From positions 1,975-65,974 of the forward strand of contig VXAA01006530.1 in NCBI GenBank assembly GCA_013399115.1: a DNA stretch of 64,000 nucleotides. Direction: 5' to 3'. The stretch's first letter is position 1, and each line of letters begins with the position of its first letter. This document shows, piece by piece, positions 1-12,648 of the stretch. This DNA comes from Anseranas semipalmata (lineage: Eukaryota > Chordata > Aves > Anseriformes > Anseranatidae). Both the position numbers and the translations under genes were made by a program. The notes under the pieces were generated by a model. That model was not told the DNA's origin. It ran no database searches and saw only the letters and a program-made list of their open reading frames with translations.

Positions 1-57
1 GGCTGGCGGCGGGGGGCGCGTATCCCCCCGCGGCCCCCTGGAGGCACCGTCCCCAGC

Positions 58-329
58 CACGGCTGAAGCCCAGCCCGGGCCCGGTACGCGCCGCCGCCGG
101 GTCCCTCCCGCCCAACGCCGCGCTGCTGCCGCCCCCGGAGGAGATGCTGCCTGGCGCCAGCCAGGTGCAAGCCCGGGACGCCAGCCTGCGCCAGCACGGC
201 TGAAGCCCAGCCCGGGCCCGGTACGCGCCGCCGCCGGGTCCCTCCCGCCCAACGCCGCGCTGCTGCCGCCCCCGGAGGAGATGCTGCCTGGCGCCAGCCA
301 GGTGCAAGCCCGGGACGCCAGCCTGCGCC
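58..329. repeat. 137-bp tandem duplication in a CpG-rich block
   Basis: Two near-identical copies of a 137-bp unit lie head to tail at 58-194 and 195-329. Both begin CACGGCTGAAGCC and both end CAGCCTGCGCC. The unit is extremely GC- and CpG-rich. Its length is not a multiple of three, so a frame open in one copy shifts in the other, which argues against a coding repeat. An open frame starting at 281 arises from the second copy and is probably fortuitous. The block at the window edge may be part of a CpG island that extends to the left, or the duplication may be an assembly artefact. Confidence 0.9.
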
Positions 330-3300
330 CGGGGCAGGAAGGATTAAAACAGGGGCAGAAGGACACAGAGCCCCCCGAAATGCCATTTCTCGGTCAACTC
401 CAGAAACAAAATAAACGAGCAGCAAGTGGCGTGCGCACCAAACCGCGAGTTAATGGCCACGGGCTGGACCAGCCCCAGCTACGGACACGGAGGAAAATCT
501 TCACGGCTAAACATACCCTGAGCGGTCACGCCGGCTCCTAAGGTCCAGGGCCCTCAAAGGTAAAGCTCTTAAAGCCGGCATGGATCTGGAGGAAGGACAG
601 AAGACGTTTCACTGAAATGAGCCTGGTTTAGAGCCATTGGGCTGTTCTGTAAATACAACTACAGCGAGGGCTGGGTTTTGTGTTATTTTTCAACAAATTG
701 CGTTAAGAGACAAAAGAGATGCGCTGAAAGAAGAAGTAAAGTTTATAAGCAGAAGTACTTCAAAGACTACTTGAAAGCCAGAAAAATGGGGAAGGAGAAT
801 GCCATATAAAGAAAAGAAAATTCTCTGTTCATTATTCCCCATGTACTTCAGTATTCCTGTGAGCAAAAGGAAACTCTTTTGTGCCACCTAATGTTAAGTG
901 CAGATCACTGTTGGCTTCTCCGCTGCCCACCACGCACCATGGGCGCGGGAAGGCCTCGGGGGGCTGCCCCCACAGAGCACCTCAAGCCCCGAGCTACACC
1001 GCACTGGGGCAGGAGAAGAAACTTTGGCTTCACTGTCATGGATCAGGGTTTCTTCTGAACTTAGGAAATTATTAAAAACAAAAAAACAAATAAATCAAGA
1101 GGGGGTGGGAGGAAGCCTGGGGGAATAATCATAAGAATGACAGATTCCAAATTAGGTCTTAGTTATGATAAAGCAAATCCAGAATGAGCACAGCCAGGCT
1201 TTTCGGAAGCTGCCCACCACCACGCGTGGGTCCCAGCTCCGGCTGCAAAGCCCTGGCTGTACAGCAGCTCCTCGCCCAGCCTCCTGCAGACCCGGCGTGG
1301 CCCAGCCACCGCGGTGGCTGCACGCGCGTGCCCCCCAGTGCAGCACCAGGGCAGCCAGGATTTATGGGGCGTGCTTGCAGCCATTCACACTAATGGAAGA
1401 TGCTAATTTAGCACTGAAACATCTCACGCACTCCTTCAAGAAGAAAGGGTTGGAAGAAAGCATTTCTCTGATAACAACGAATTACACTGCTTTTGTGATT
1501 TTAGTGGAGAGTGTTAAACATCTTTAACAAATTTTGAGGCTGACTCTCCTTTGCTTTTAAAGTTTTTAAAAAAGAAGAGAACCTGAGGCATCCTTCGTAT
1601 TTAATTTTCAAATGTTCTCAAGCTGTGCTCTCCTCCCCTTTAGAGAGGGCCAGGACCATACGAGGGTGTTCACCTGAAAGCAAAATTACAAAAAGCGAGC
1701 AGAGATGCTGTCTTACTTCACAGCAGCCCTTACGGCTATGCATGCAGCATGGGGACCAGTAAATCCATACCCAGACTGCATTGAGCAAGAGGCTTTAAAA
1801 ATCCTTCAGAAGAAAGTAGTTAGAGTTTTTCTTTCTTTGTTTTTAAGCAGTAATTTTATAGGTTCTGACAGAGCGGACCCCAACATCTGGTCACACTGGG
1901 CCCTGCACTGGTGTGCCAAAACGGGGCCGATTTTGAGGGCAGACCCGCACCCAGACGGAGGCGCGGTTAAAACCCGGCTCCTTCCACCAGCAGCCGGGAA
2001 GCCGCAGCCTTGGAGGGGCCCTGTGCGCTGCAGCCCTTCGGCCACGGGGCTGGCCCCAGACACAGGCACGATGCATCGTTTCACTCACCAGGGAGGTTTC
2101 CGTTTAATTTAGGGAGATCACCCACGCAAACGAAGTTATTCGTTTGTGTCTTCACGCAATCAAACTCCAAAACACGATCGTAGGCAGGCGACCGATCCTG
2201 CTGAGTACCCCTGAAAGCACAGAGATCAGGCCCCCATTTGCACTTGCTTTCCCCTTTTCCTAAACCAGTGTCCTGCAACCAATAGACCAGAAAGGCTCCA
2301 CAGCAATTACATATTTAGGATATGTGATAGCTGCAGTTAAGATCTTTATGACTGATTGCAGGATAAAATTTACTTCAAATGTGCAAGAGCCCATTTTTAA
2401 ACCACAGTCTTTCAGCTGGTTTCCATTACATATATTCTGAAGAATCAAAAGCAATTAGAGTGTACAAAGTCTAAATGGTAAATAATTTCCAAATCAGAAC
2501 CGTTATTAAAGAAATAAGCATCTATTTTTGTTAACACTGTAAGATATGGAGAGGGCCAAACTAAGTAACTTTTGTTTTAATATGATGAAAAGAAAGCAAG
2601 ACTTCTACTTCCACTCTGAGAGCGGATACGCAAAATCTCGCCCCAAATGGATTTTTGGGTGAGGTTTTTTTTTTCTAAGATTTTGGAAAGCAGGGCAAAC
2701 TACCATCTTACATGGTGGTGACGTGCGTGGTACCTTGGTTTAAACGCGCCTGTACCTGTGACCCGCAGGTAACTTCGCTGGTTTGCAGCCAGAGCCCCGC
2801 GCTGTGCCGGCTGCTAAATGTGGGCAGAATCAGGTCCTCGGTTACAACGGTAAACCAGTGTTAAATCCTGGAGAGGACAGAGAGAAGAGAGCGAGGAAGA
2901 GCTGTCATTGTTAAAAGCCTGCCAACAAGAAGTTAAAAAGCTAATGGTAAATATCATTTCTGCTGGCTCTCGTTTGACCGTATTATCGATTGTCGGGTTC
3001 TGGCTCTGCAGCCTCGTGCTATTCCCGATCAATTCTATGCCAGAAAGTGGCGGCACAGAGCAGCACTAAAACGGCACTGAAAACTCTGGTTCTGCACAAG
3101 CGTTTTTAAAAACGCGAATATTTCAAGCAGTGATTGCTCAAAGCCAGGCAGCAGCCTTGCTCACCACTGTTGGTTACTATTAAGGAACCGAAAACGTGAC
3201 TCCATTCTTGTGCCCCTGGATTTTTTATTTTTTTTTTTTCATTAAATGATGCCAGTCCTTGACTTCTGCACCTCAAGTACAAATAATATTTACTCAACGT

Positions 3301-6300
3301 AGAAACGCCATTTTTGTACTGAAGTTGTTTTCCTTTTTGGCCGAGGCATGAAGTTTTGTTTTGCATATTTATCTGCCGACTTTGGGAATAAAATAAATAA
3401 ATAAATAAAAATCAGCCTGCAGATCTTGTTAACCATAAAGTGCAGTGGGGCGAATGGCAACGCCTGAACTCTTCCTGCCCTGTCAGCTGGAGTGCAAATG
3501 GAGGTAACACGAGCCATGGGGCAGGCCTCCCCATTCAGGGCTTGTAGCTCTGTCTAGATTATGGGATTAGTCTCTGTTACATATATCTACGGTTAGGAAC
3601 TTGTGATCTAGTTAAACCAGATTGAAAGCCTCCCAGCAGGTGCTGGGAGTCGGGCTCCGCAGCACAAATTCTGTGCAATCGCTGTGGCAAACCAGGGGCT
3701 TTCGTGGCGCGGGGCTTTCGCAAGGCTCCGTGCTGGAGGGGGGGAGTAAAGTCAAAATCCTGACGAAAACACACTTGCAGGCAGGGAAAATTAGCCACAG
3801 CCTTTTTTTTTCTAGCTCCTGAAAATGGAGTTGCTAACACAGAATTACAAATGCCCTAGAAATGTTAGTTTGTTATACTTTGCTGCTCCTGGCTTCCCAC
3901 ACATTGTATGAACACAGCCGGTCTTTCAGACCTAAGAAATGCTAATTCAGTGTTAGAATTTTGAGTTTGCAGAAACTGTCCTGTAAATGTCATGGGGGAT
4001 TACTAAACCTACAGGAAGATTATAGCTCTGCATATGTTTAGACTCTATTGATTTAAAACTTTATTACCTTTGATATAGCATCTCACGAAGGAAACAATCC
4101 AGCAGTGGGAGTTCAGTCCGAATACGGATTTTGCAGGGTCCAATCCTTCTGTACGGATCTGCTTTACAACAGCACAGAGAAACTTCTTCATGGGTAGTAT
4201 TGCGCCAGCCCAGCAAGAACACAGGAACAACACGGCACCTTGTAAATACAAATGCAGCTCCCAAATCTGGCCCTGCTCAGACATCCAAAATTTCTCATAA
4301 CCACAGCAGAGAGAGAACACAAGGCACCCAAAATTATACAGCCATAATAACTTCTTAATGGAAAAAGTAATGGCATAAATTATACTATTGTATAGTCTCC
4401 ATACTATAGGAAAGATGCAGTATAGCCTAAGTCTGTAACAAGATCTATAGAGAAATGAATATACGCGGTAATGCGACCACGAATGGTTTTTATCAGAAAA
4501 ATATGCAGTTGCATAGTAAGATAGTTACAATGGAATTAGATTTAGAGTGCAAAGTTTAAGTTCAAAGGTTTTTCAGGATGGTATATGAGAAAAAAAATAA
4601 CCTGGGAAATGCCTGGCCCTTGCTTTGCTATAGCTGCCACAAGAGCCGACCTGCACGAATGCCACATGTTATGCAGGGAGGCACCAGTTCCCTGCTCCGT
4701 GCTGCCCCATACCAGGCCATGTGGAGCTGTTCAGTGCAGTCACCACGGTCCACTCCAGAAGCCACAAACCTAACGGTGCCCCCGCGCCGGGGCGTTCGCC
4801 TCTCAAGTCGCTTGGTGCAGGGGCTCTGCCCTTCCTAGGGACAACCGCTGTCGAACCGCTCGAAACGCTGCTCCTTGGACAAAAACAGTGTGTGGCAATT
4901 TAAACCCAATTCAGCAAAAGAGAGTGCCTGTTGCAGTCATCCTAAATCCAGATTAAAAACTAAAGCCTGCGTTGCCTGGTACGTCGTAGCCATTCACTGT
5001 GCTGCACACACATTTCAGACGATTTCCAATTACACTGTGTCTGAAGTTTCAGTCTCACTGTGTACATCTCTGTAACATTCTTCATCCTGGATTATAGAAT
5101 ATTTTTTGCTGTTTTATGCAAAATGAAGTGAAATAACACCAAACAATTACTTTTGCAAATGAAGTCTTGGAGAGGGCAGGTCCCTGATCTCGTGATGAAA
5201 AGGAAAACCCATGCACAATCTGCTCTGAGCTGCCGCTACCTCTTGTGTGCACTGGCCGTGGGACCAGCCGGGAAGCGTGGCGAGGAGGGCAGGCACCCAG
5301 ACCGGCCATACGGGAGATGAGTTCAGGAGGTGCTCGCCTCCATCCACGTTACAACGATTGTCTTCAGAACAGATTTACGGCAGGCCATTTCTTCCTCTTG
5401 CCCCAGCCCAAGCCCCAGAAACACGGTATCGGGATTGTAACGCCTCATATATTCTAAGGAAGATAATAGTAAACTGCACTGCTTTGACCTTTCCAGTATT
5501 TCTGCTGTTTGATTCACTTGCCGCGGCCATCCCTCGTGCTCGCAGCGGTAACCTGTGGGGATGCAGTGCAGCAGGGGCCAATCAGGCTGCCGAACATTGA
5601 AAAGGTTAAAGTCTATGTTTATGAGTCTATTAAATGTTTATAGTCTTTCACAGGCTATACTGGGCATTAAAATTATGATATCTCATTCTCATAACAAACA
5701 CTGTAACGAGAACAGAAAATGGCAAAGCGTGAATCCACTCTCAAGGCAAAATTTGTAATGAGACTACAACAACAGCGCAAAATTAACTCTCCCCTTTGAA
5801 ATGGCCAGAAAGGAAGAGATGACACCACCAGCCTGACGCAGATGACAGCACAACGTGCAGCACAACTTGGTGACAAATTGCCATGCGGAGCGCACCAGCG
5901 GCCCACCTCACCCAGCGTCGCATCTGCAGCATGCACCACCAGCAGATGCTCCAGCGGAAATTAGGAAGCCTAAACAGAGGCTCAAAGTTTCCTTCCGTCC
6001 TCAGAAATTTTAAACTAGAATGTGAAAAAAAACTTTTTGGATACTCCTGACACCGCTCTTGTTCCCGCAGCCTGCCCAGACCACTGTAGGCTATCCACTT
6101 CACTTGTACATGACAGCAGGGTTTATAGGCCAGTTAAACACTGTACATACTTTTTTTTTCTTTTTATCTGTTCTAAATACATCACATCTTAATTTCACTG
6201 TGTGTCATAAGCCAGCTAGAGTGCATTACTGAGTGCCCATGAAGACACACAATTTACACCCCCTGCATCCAGGCTGCAAACGCACCCGGCTCCGACCACA

Positions 6301-9300
6301 TCATTAGTCCCCTGCATGGATCCAGTTGTATGAATCCACAGGAAGACCTTCCACATGGGAGGACCCTACCACGAGCATAGTTTTGGTAACCCAAAAAGGA
6401 GCGGGTGCACTGGGGGCTTTGTTATTCCTGAGGAATTTCAGGTGGGGAATGATGAAACACAACGGCTAGTGATTAATTCTCCAGACCCACACCCCAGAGT
6501 CTCGGCCAGGGCAGTGTGATGGGCACTAACCGTAATGTCCCAGCAGCATAGTCCCCAGCGACTTTAGTCAGGTGCCACAAGGGAGAAATTTAAAGCAAAA
6601 TTTGGAGATGAACACTGCTGCTAAAGTTGGGGAATTTCCCTCAGCCTGAGGAGCAATGCAGGAGAAAGTAATGGAGAAGGATGGTTCTTTGAACTGCCAC
6701 GGAGGGTGATATCAAACCTTAAATAGACAGACAGGCACTCGTAAACACACGGAGGATCAAAGGAGCCACCCTAAGTGTGGCAGCAAGCTCGCAGCCAGGA
6801 GGGCCTGGAGGCCATGCAGCTGGCACTCACAGGCTCAGAAAGGTCCCCCTAAAAGTGGGACACCAGCAGCCTTTGGTTCAATGCACCCCACAAACTACCA
6901 GGCCTTGATGGCCAGGGAGTAGCCAGGAACTTTAATGGAGAGAGAAAAAAAATTTGTCCATCCTGTTAGTGGGTTCTACGTTTCAACATTTCTCTCAACA
7001 ACAGCAAGGCTGGAAGGGCCGCTGCGAAACAGCAGCGGGTGTTACTGGGGAGTCCCCCAGGTCACTGACACCTACAGACTTGGTGGGTGCCATGGCCGCT
7101 GTGGTCAGCCCTCCCTTCCCCAAAAAGTCTGCATTATGAAACGACCAGCTGTGAACATGACAGACCAGCTTCTCCAAAGCCCTGTAATTTATGCACACCT
7201 ATGGTGATGCCTCTAACACCTTCACACACCACCACCACCACTCTGGTGGCTCCCTACTGCTGCCATCTTGCCTTTTAAAACAAATGCAGGACAAGGGTTA
7301 AAACACAGACAAGAGAAGCCAATGCACATTTGCTTTACCTGGATAACCCTGGTATTTGCATGGTTGATGTTGCACCAAGAAATAAGAGTGCTGGCTCGGA
7401 GCGGTGGGGGTGATTGCAGACTTCCCGATGATTGCTGGTACCTGGAAAGGTGATGGAAACTTGGAAAAAGTGTTTTCAGAATGGGAGTGAGCTAACAAAA
7501 CAAATTAAACTCTGAGATAACCAAAGCTGGGAGGAAAGAAGCAGCACCAAACAGCAGAGCGAGCAGCGGAGGAATGTGGATGCACAGAAGAGCAGCAGAG
7601 CAGAGGGCAAAAGAGACCAACAGGGGTTTTGTCAAATGAAAAGACAATTGGCCAGTAAGTTACACAAAGACATTTTTAGGATGGTCCCCAAAAGGGGAGG
7701 CATTATTCTGCTAATGTATCCCTTCAGAAAGAGCACTGTGTGCCTGGTGACTGAGAAAACAAATGAAGAACGCCTACTGCTAATCCTCAGTCAGATAAGC
7801 TTACCAACACTTGGATGTGTTACAGAACAAACAACAACGACCCCAGCAGTGCCCTGAACCCACATACAGGATGAAGGGGAAGAGATTTATTCACCAAGTC
7901 GCGGGTCTTGCAATACTCCAAGTAGTATTTTTGTTTAAGGAAACCATCAATATGAACTAAATCATGCTAGTTTAGACCAGCTCTCCAGGTATCAAAACAA
8001 TACATAGACAAAATCATATATACACAAGAGTCATTTCCTCTAAAATTCAACTTGTTACTTGCTGGGCATCATGCTTAATAGACCTCTTGCTAATGTTCAG
8101 CTTCGCAGTGGTGATCCCAGTGAATTCTTTAAGTACAGGAGCATTGTTATTGATGAACTTATAAGAAAAGTTTGAGTGCATTCAGAAATGGAAAAACCTT
8201 GAAAAACAGTATTTTGCTGAACAGAAACCAACCCCATCAACTTTTCCCTAAAGATGAAGCACCACAGCACAGCAGGGTCTTGCTGCCTAAGGGCCTGGGG
8301 ATCCAAGCAACCTCAAAGGTCTCATCCTGCACCCTGTAAAACTTCTGTCACCGTGAATTGCTGTATTTACATATAAATTATCCTGGGAAAAGAATAAACA
8401 TAATGTCCCTTTCTGTCAGTTGTAAGTGATGAAGATATCAACCCAGGAAGCAAAAAACTCCCAAGGAAAACATATCTTGTGTTCTCCTGAGCTCCTCAAA
8501 GAACAAAATTCCCTGAAGTAATTTCTGTTTAAAAGAAACCATAAAAATAAAACATGCAAAATCAGTAAAATGGATTATTTCCTAGCATTACCTCAAAAAG
8601 ATTGCTCAGGAAAATTGAACTATTTTTCCATTTTAAAATCACTTTTGATCTCATAATTGGTAATGAAAATAACAGGTCATTTAAGTGGCAGTTATTACAA
8701 GTACACGAAAGAAGTAAAAACAAGACATCAAATATAATGATGTCATTGATATTTGTTCCATTTTCTGCTGTATCACTAATGCTTTTTTATTTGTTTTATA
8801 ATAGAGTATTAAAAACCTATATACATAAAGTACTACATGTGGCAAAGGATTAAAAATATAGTGTAGGCACAACAGCAGGATTAGCATTACTTAAATAGAA
8901 ATGCCTGATTTAAAGTTACCTAACACGCCGTACCCAGCAAGGACCGAGGAACCTCGACATGGGAGCAGGGGACACGCAGTTAGGTGGCCCCACGAGGAAA
9001 GGCGCGTGCTGAAGTGGGCCATCGCAAGTCTTACATCGCGAGGGCTTTATGAAAACCAGACGTTTTGAGAGAGAAAGTCCCACAAGATTTCACAGCCATT
9101 TAAACCCGGGCGCAGGAATTCAATGCTATTTCTTGGCCTGCATCCGTCATTTGCCTACTGTGTTGAAATATCGTGAAATTTCCAATTAGGGCCAGGTTCC
9201 CCAGCACGGCTGCCCCGCGCGAGGCGGCTCTGTGGGTGGCAGCCCAGCCCTGCGATGACAAGCCCCAATTGCCCTTTGGGGCAGCAGAAATTCCTCATGC

Positions 9301-12300
9301 CCTGCCAAACCAAGGGAGGAGGAAGAGGGGGATGAGAGGAAGGAAAACGAGAGCACCAAAGCCTGTGGGATGGGGGTTTCCCGGAGGACAGCCTCCCCTG
9401 TGGGAAATAAAAATGAGGAAAACCTTTAATTGGGGCATGGGATGTTGCGGAAGGGCAGTGGGAATTTTAAAAGGGAAAATAAAATTCCGAGGTCACAGTT
9501 TTTCCAAATGGCTTGCTGAAAACATGCAAAGCTACCACTCCTTCCCGTGCTCAAAGGAGAGTATTTGGGCTCAGTTCTAGAGCACAAATATTTTTTCTGA
9601 AAACATTTTTTGGGGTCTCCAAGCTCTTCCACAGAGAAGTGCAGGCTGACAATTTTTGCCATCCTTTTTGAGCGTGAAAGTATTAATGTAATGCGTTCCC
9701 ATAGCAAATCTGCAAATATACTGGCATGAATCAAAGCAATAAAGAGAATACAGCAGGGTCCTAAAACGAAGAGCTGCTGAACTGAGCAGACAAGCTTATG
9801 ATTAGACAAAAATTGTACTTTCTTAACGGTGCTTAACATCTATGCAATGCATCTGAGCAATATATTGTGCAAACATCTGGTGTTCCAGTGGCAAGACGGA
9901 TCACGTGGATGTGTGATCAAATATTCCGAGTCTCAGAGCTCTTCCGTCGGAGACGCATGGTCACACAGCAAACGCGCATATTTCTCCTTGCTCTCGCTGC
10001 TGATCTATTGATTTTGAACTGCTCTGATTCCCCCTGTGTCTGCCTGTAGATGCAGAAGAGATGAAGCAACTGGGAAATCAGCAAAGCAGCAAGCTGAGCA
10101 GTACAAATTGGTAAAAATTATTTAATACTGGGAAGCTGATCTACTCACCCCCTGGTAATACTGTCAATTAAGTGTATGAAATTAATATTAATTATCAATA
10201 ATGAATTGTTTGCAAGTGTAATAACGAATAGAGAAAATAAGAAGAAACACAGCACATTTACGATGCAAAACTGTTGGCTGTCTGTGAATATCCCCCCTGA
10301 AATCTGTTTTGGTTCCATTAAGAAGCACATTCATAATTATATTTTCTTAGTATTTGAGTTGCAAATCAGCCTAGACAGATTAGTGAGTGCCATAACACAA
10401 ATGTATACACTGAAATTCTGTCTGATCCACAAAGTTATATTCATTTAAAAAAAAAAAAAATCCAAAAAAAAAACCCACAGGGATGCTCAGGAAGAGCAGT
10501 CATCTTTGAAAAAGAGGAAACCAGCAGCACTTGGAAAATATTTTAACAAGAGAAGCACACACCGGTACATCATTCCCAGCCCATGCCGATGTGCTGATGC
10601 CTATCAACAGATCGCAATAACTTTCTTCTCATGTCAGGAGAAAAACAGCCAAAATGAAAAGGTAACCACATCTATAGGCACAGAAACTTTAATCTCTGAT
10701 ACATAATTTACAATTGGTTTTTATTAATTTTTCTTTTATCCATTTCTGATTTAATTTCTGTGCCCAAATCTGGGGACTTGAGGGTTTCTAGTACAAATTA
10801 CTGGAGCTCTGCTCTGGGAACATGGGAACAGAGTGAGGGCTGGGGACTGCATCTTTTAGAGCCCTCAAGCTCTTATTTGTGTAACGCCACGAGGGGCAGA
10901 ACAAGCCAGTGAGTGAAAGCGAGTTCCTGCCTGAAACATGAGTTCCCCAACCCTTAGAGACGATAAGCACACAGCAAACCTGGGTTTTATCGGTCTCCTC
11001 TGTCCTGTGTACTGCTTTTTCTTCCATTCTAGTAATGAGTGTTTGTACTTAAGCTTCACATTTAAAAGGACGGAAGCCTTCAGATATGGGAAAAACATTT
11101 TCTACTGGGTCCAGATGACATTTTGGAGGAGGTGCTCACTGGCAAATACTTTTCAGTATTGGTAAAATAGCACGACTATTTAAACACAAGTGCAATTTCT
11201 GTGCATCTCTATCAGCCTGTGGAAAATACATTCCCCTTGGCATCATATTTGCTAGGGGGAACCTTCTCCTTCACCATTAAAGCTAGTTATACCATCAGAT
11301 CATATAATGTATCACAGAGTAATTTGATTAAAATAAACCTTTAGAGGAATATTTCTCACTAGGTCTATTTTCCTCCATCCCCTAAAGTCTTCAAAATGCT
11401 CCCACTTGATATCTGGTGCAAGTGGAGTCAAGTCTAAAGGACCAATAATTGTTCATCACCAATTATGTTTTTTTTTTTTTTTTAACTTGTTAAAAGACCG
11501 GAAATTAAGGGTTTTGTTTGTTTGTTTGTATTTGGGTTTATTACCCAATGTTTGCTTAGCTGAATTGAAAGGTGACACTATTTTATAGGTTAAGAAAGCA
11601 TTTGGTATCCAAATTCTAAACTAAATTTTATGGATTTTCCAAGACTGGGCTCTAGGAGAGCCAGACCCAATACAATGGGGTAGGAGAACACAGTGTTTGG
11701 GACAATATAGAGAAAAGGGATGCAAGCAGCTGGTCTTCCCAGTTGGCCAGGTTTTTAAGTCTCCATGCAATAAGTGAAGAACAATGAAAATTGGTTAAAA
11801 CAACAGTTCTCCCACGGCGTTTTCCACCAGCTAGGAGAAACTGAAAGATTTACCTTCTGGAACAAATTTAGGGTCAGATGGAAGATAGTGACTTAAGCAT
11901 AGGGGCATCTGGCTTTGTCACCAAACAGAGCTGTGGCTTCCTCGTGTCCACCCATCACAGTGCACATCCTGCAGCCGCTCGAGTGCGGTCCCTGCCGCAC
12001 AGCTGGGTCCCTGGGCACCTGCAGACATCAGAAGCCAGGGAATAAAACAGCCCCGAAACAAAACCAACCCCAGGTTCAAAGCAGAAACGTCAGACAGTTA
12101 ACTCTTAGTCCTCAGTTCCAGAATCTACACTTTGATTAAATAAGTCAATTCAATTAGAGACTGGGGGACCCAGAGCATGGAGTGAATCCTGCACCTGTGT
12201 TGGTACCACCCTGAGCCTTCCCTGGCAGACCCACAGGCTTGGTCTGACCTGCGTTCATGCTTGCAAACAGGGCTGAAATCGCAGGCAACAGTAGTGCGGC

Positions 12301-12606
12301 TGTAGAAAAAAAAGCTAGATGTCATCTGGAGAGCCCCAGACCTCTCCCGGACCCGGAAACAGATCCCCGGGAAAGGTTTCCATAAACAAATTGCTGCAGG
12401 CAGCCAGCCCCATTGCCTCCATCCCGCTGCCCAGCAGCCCCCTTCCTGCTCTGCCCCATCCCAACTTTTCCTTCTTCCTGCAGGCAGCCAGGCTGCCCGG
12501 GCTGCAAACACACGTGTTGCGGTCAGCAGGGGCTTTGCAAGAGCCTGGGGAAGTTATTGGGGTGGTTTTGGTTTTGTATTTGGGGCAGGGGGGGGGAGCA
12601 GTGGCG
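330..12606. other. Intergenic stretch, no supported gene
   Basis: I see no convincing exon or RNA gene here. Open frames on both strands (for example 1165-1527 + and 9173-9580 +) have no recognisable domain, no low-complexity logic and no paired splice sites. The stretch is mostly unique sequence, with a short AAAT-type microsatellite at 3387-3411 and a 16-T run at 11468-11483. Individual unannotated exons could be missed by reading alone. Confidence 0.6.
3387..3411. repeat. (AAAT)n microsatellite
   Basis: Short tetranucleotide run of AATA/AAAT units in otherwise unique sequence. Confidence 0.9.
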
Positions 12607-12648
12607 TTTTGTTTTTGTTTTTGTTTTTGTTTTTTTGCTTTTGTTTTG
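12607..12648. repeat. (TTTTTG)n simple repeat
   Basis: Imperfect run of GTTTTT units. The phenylalanine/valine-rich and lysine/glutamine-rich open frames over it on the two strands are translations of this repeat, not genes. Confidence 0.9.
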
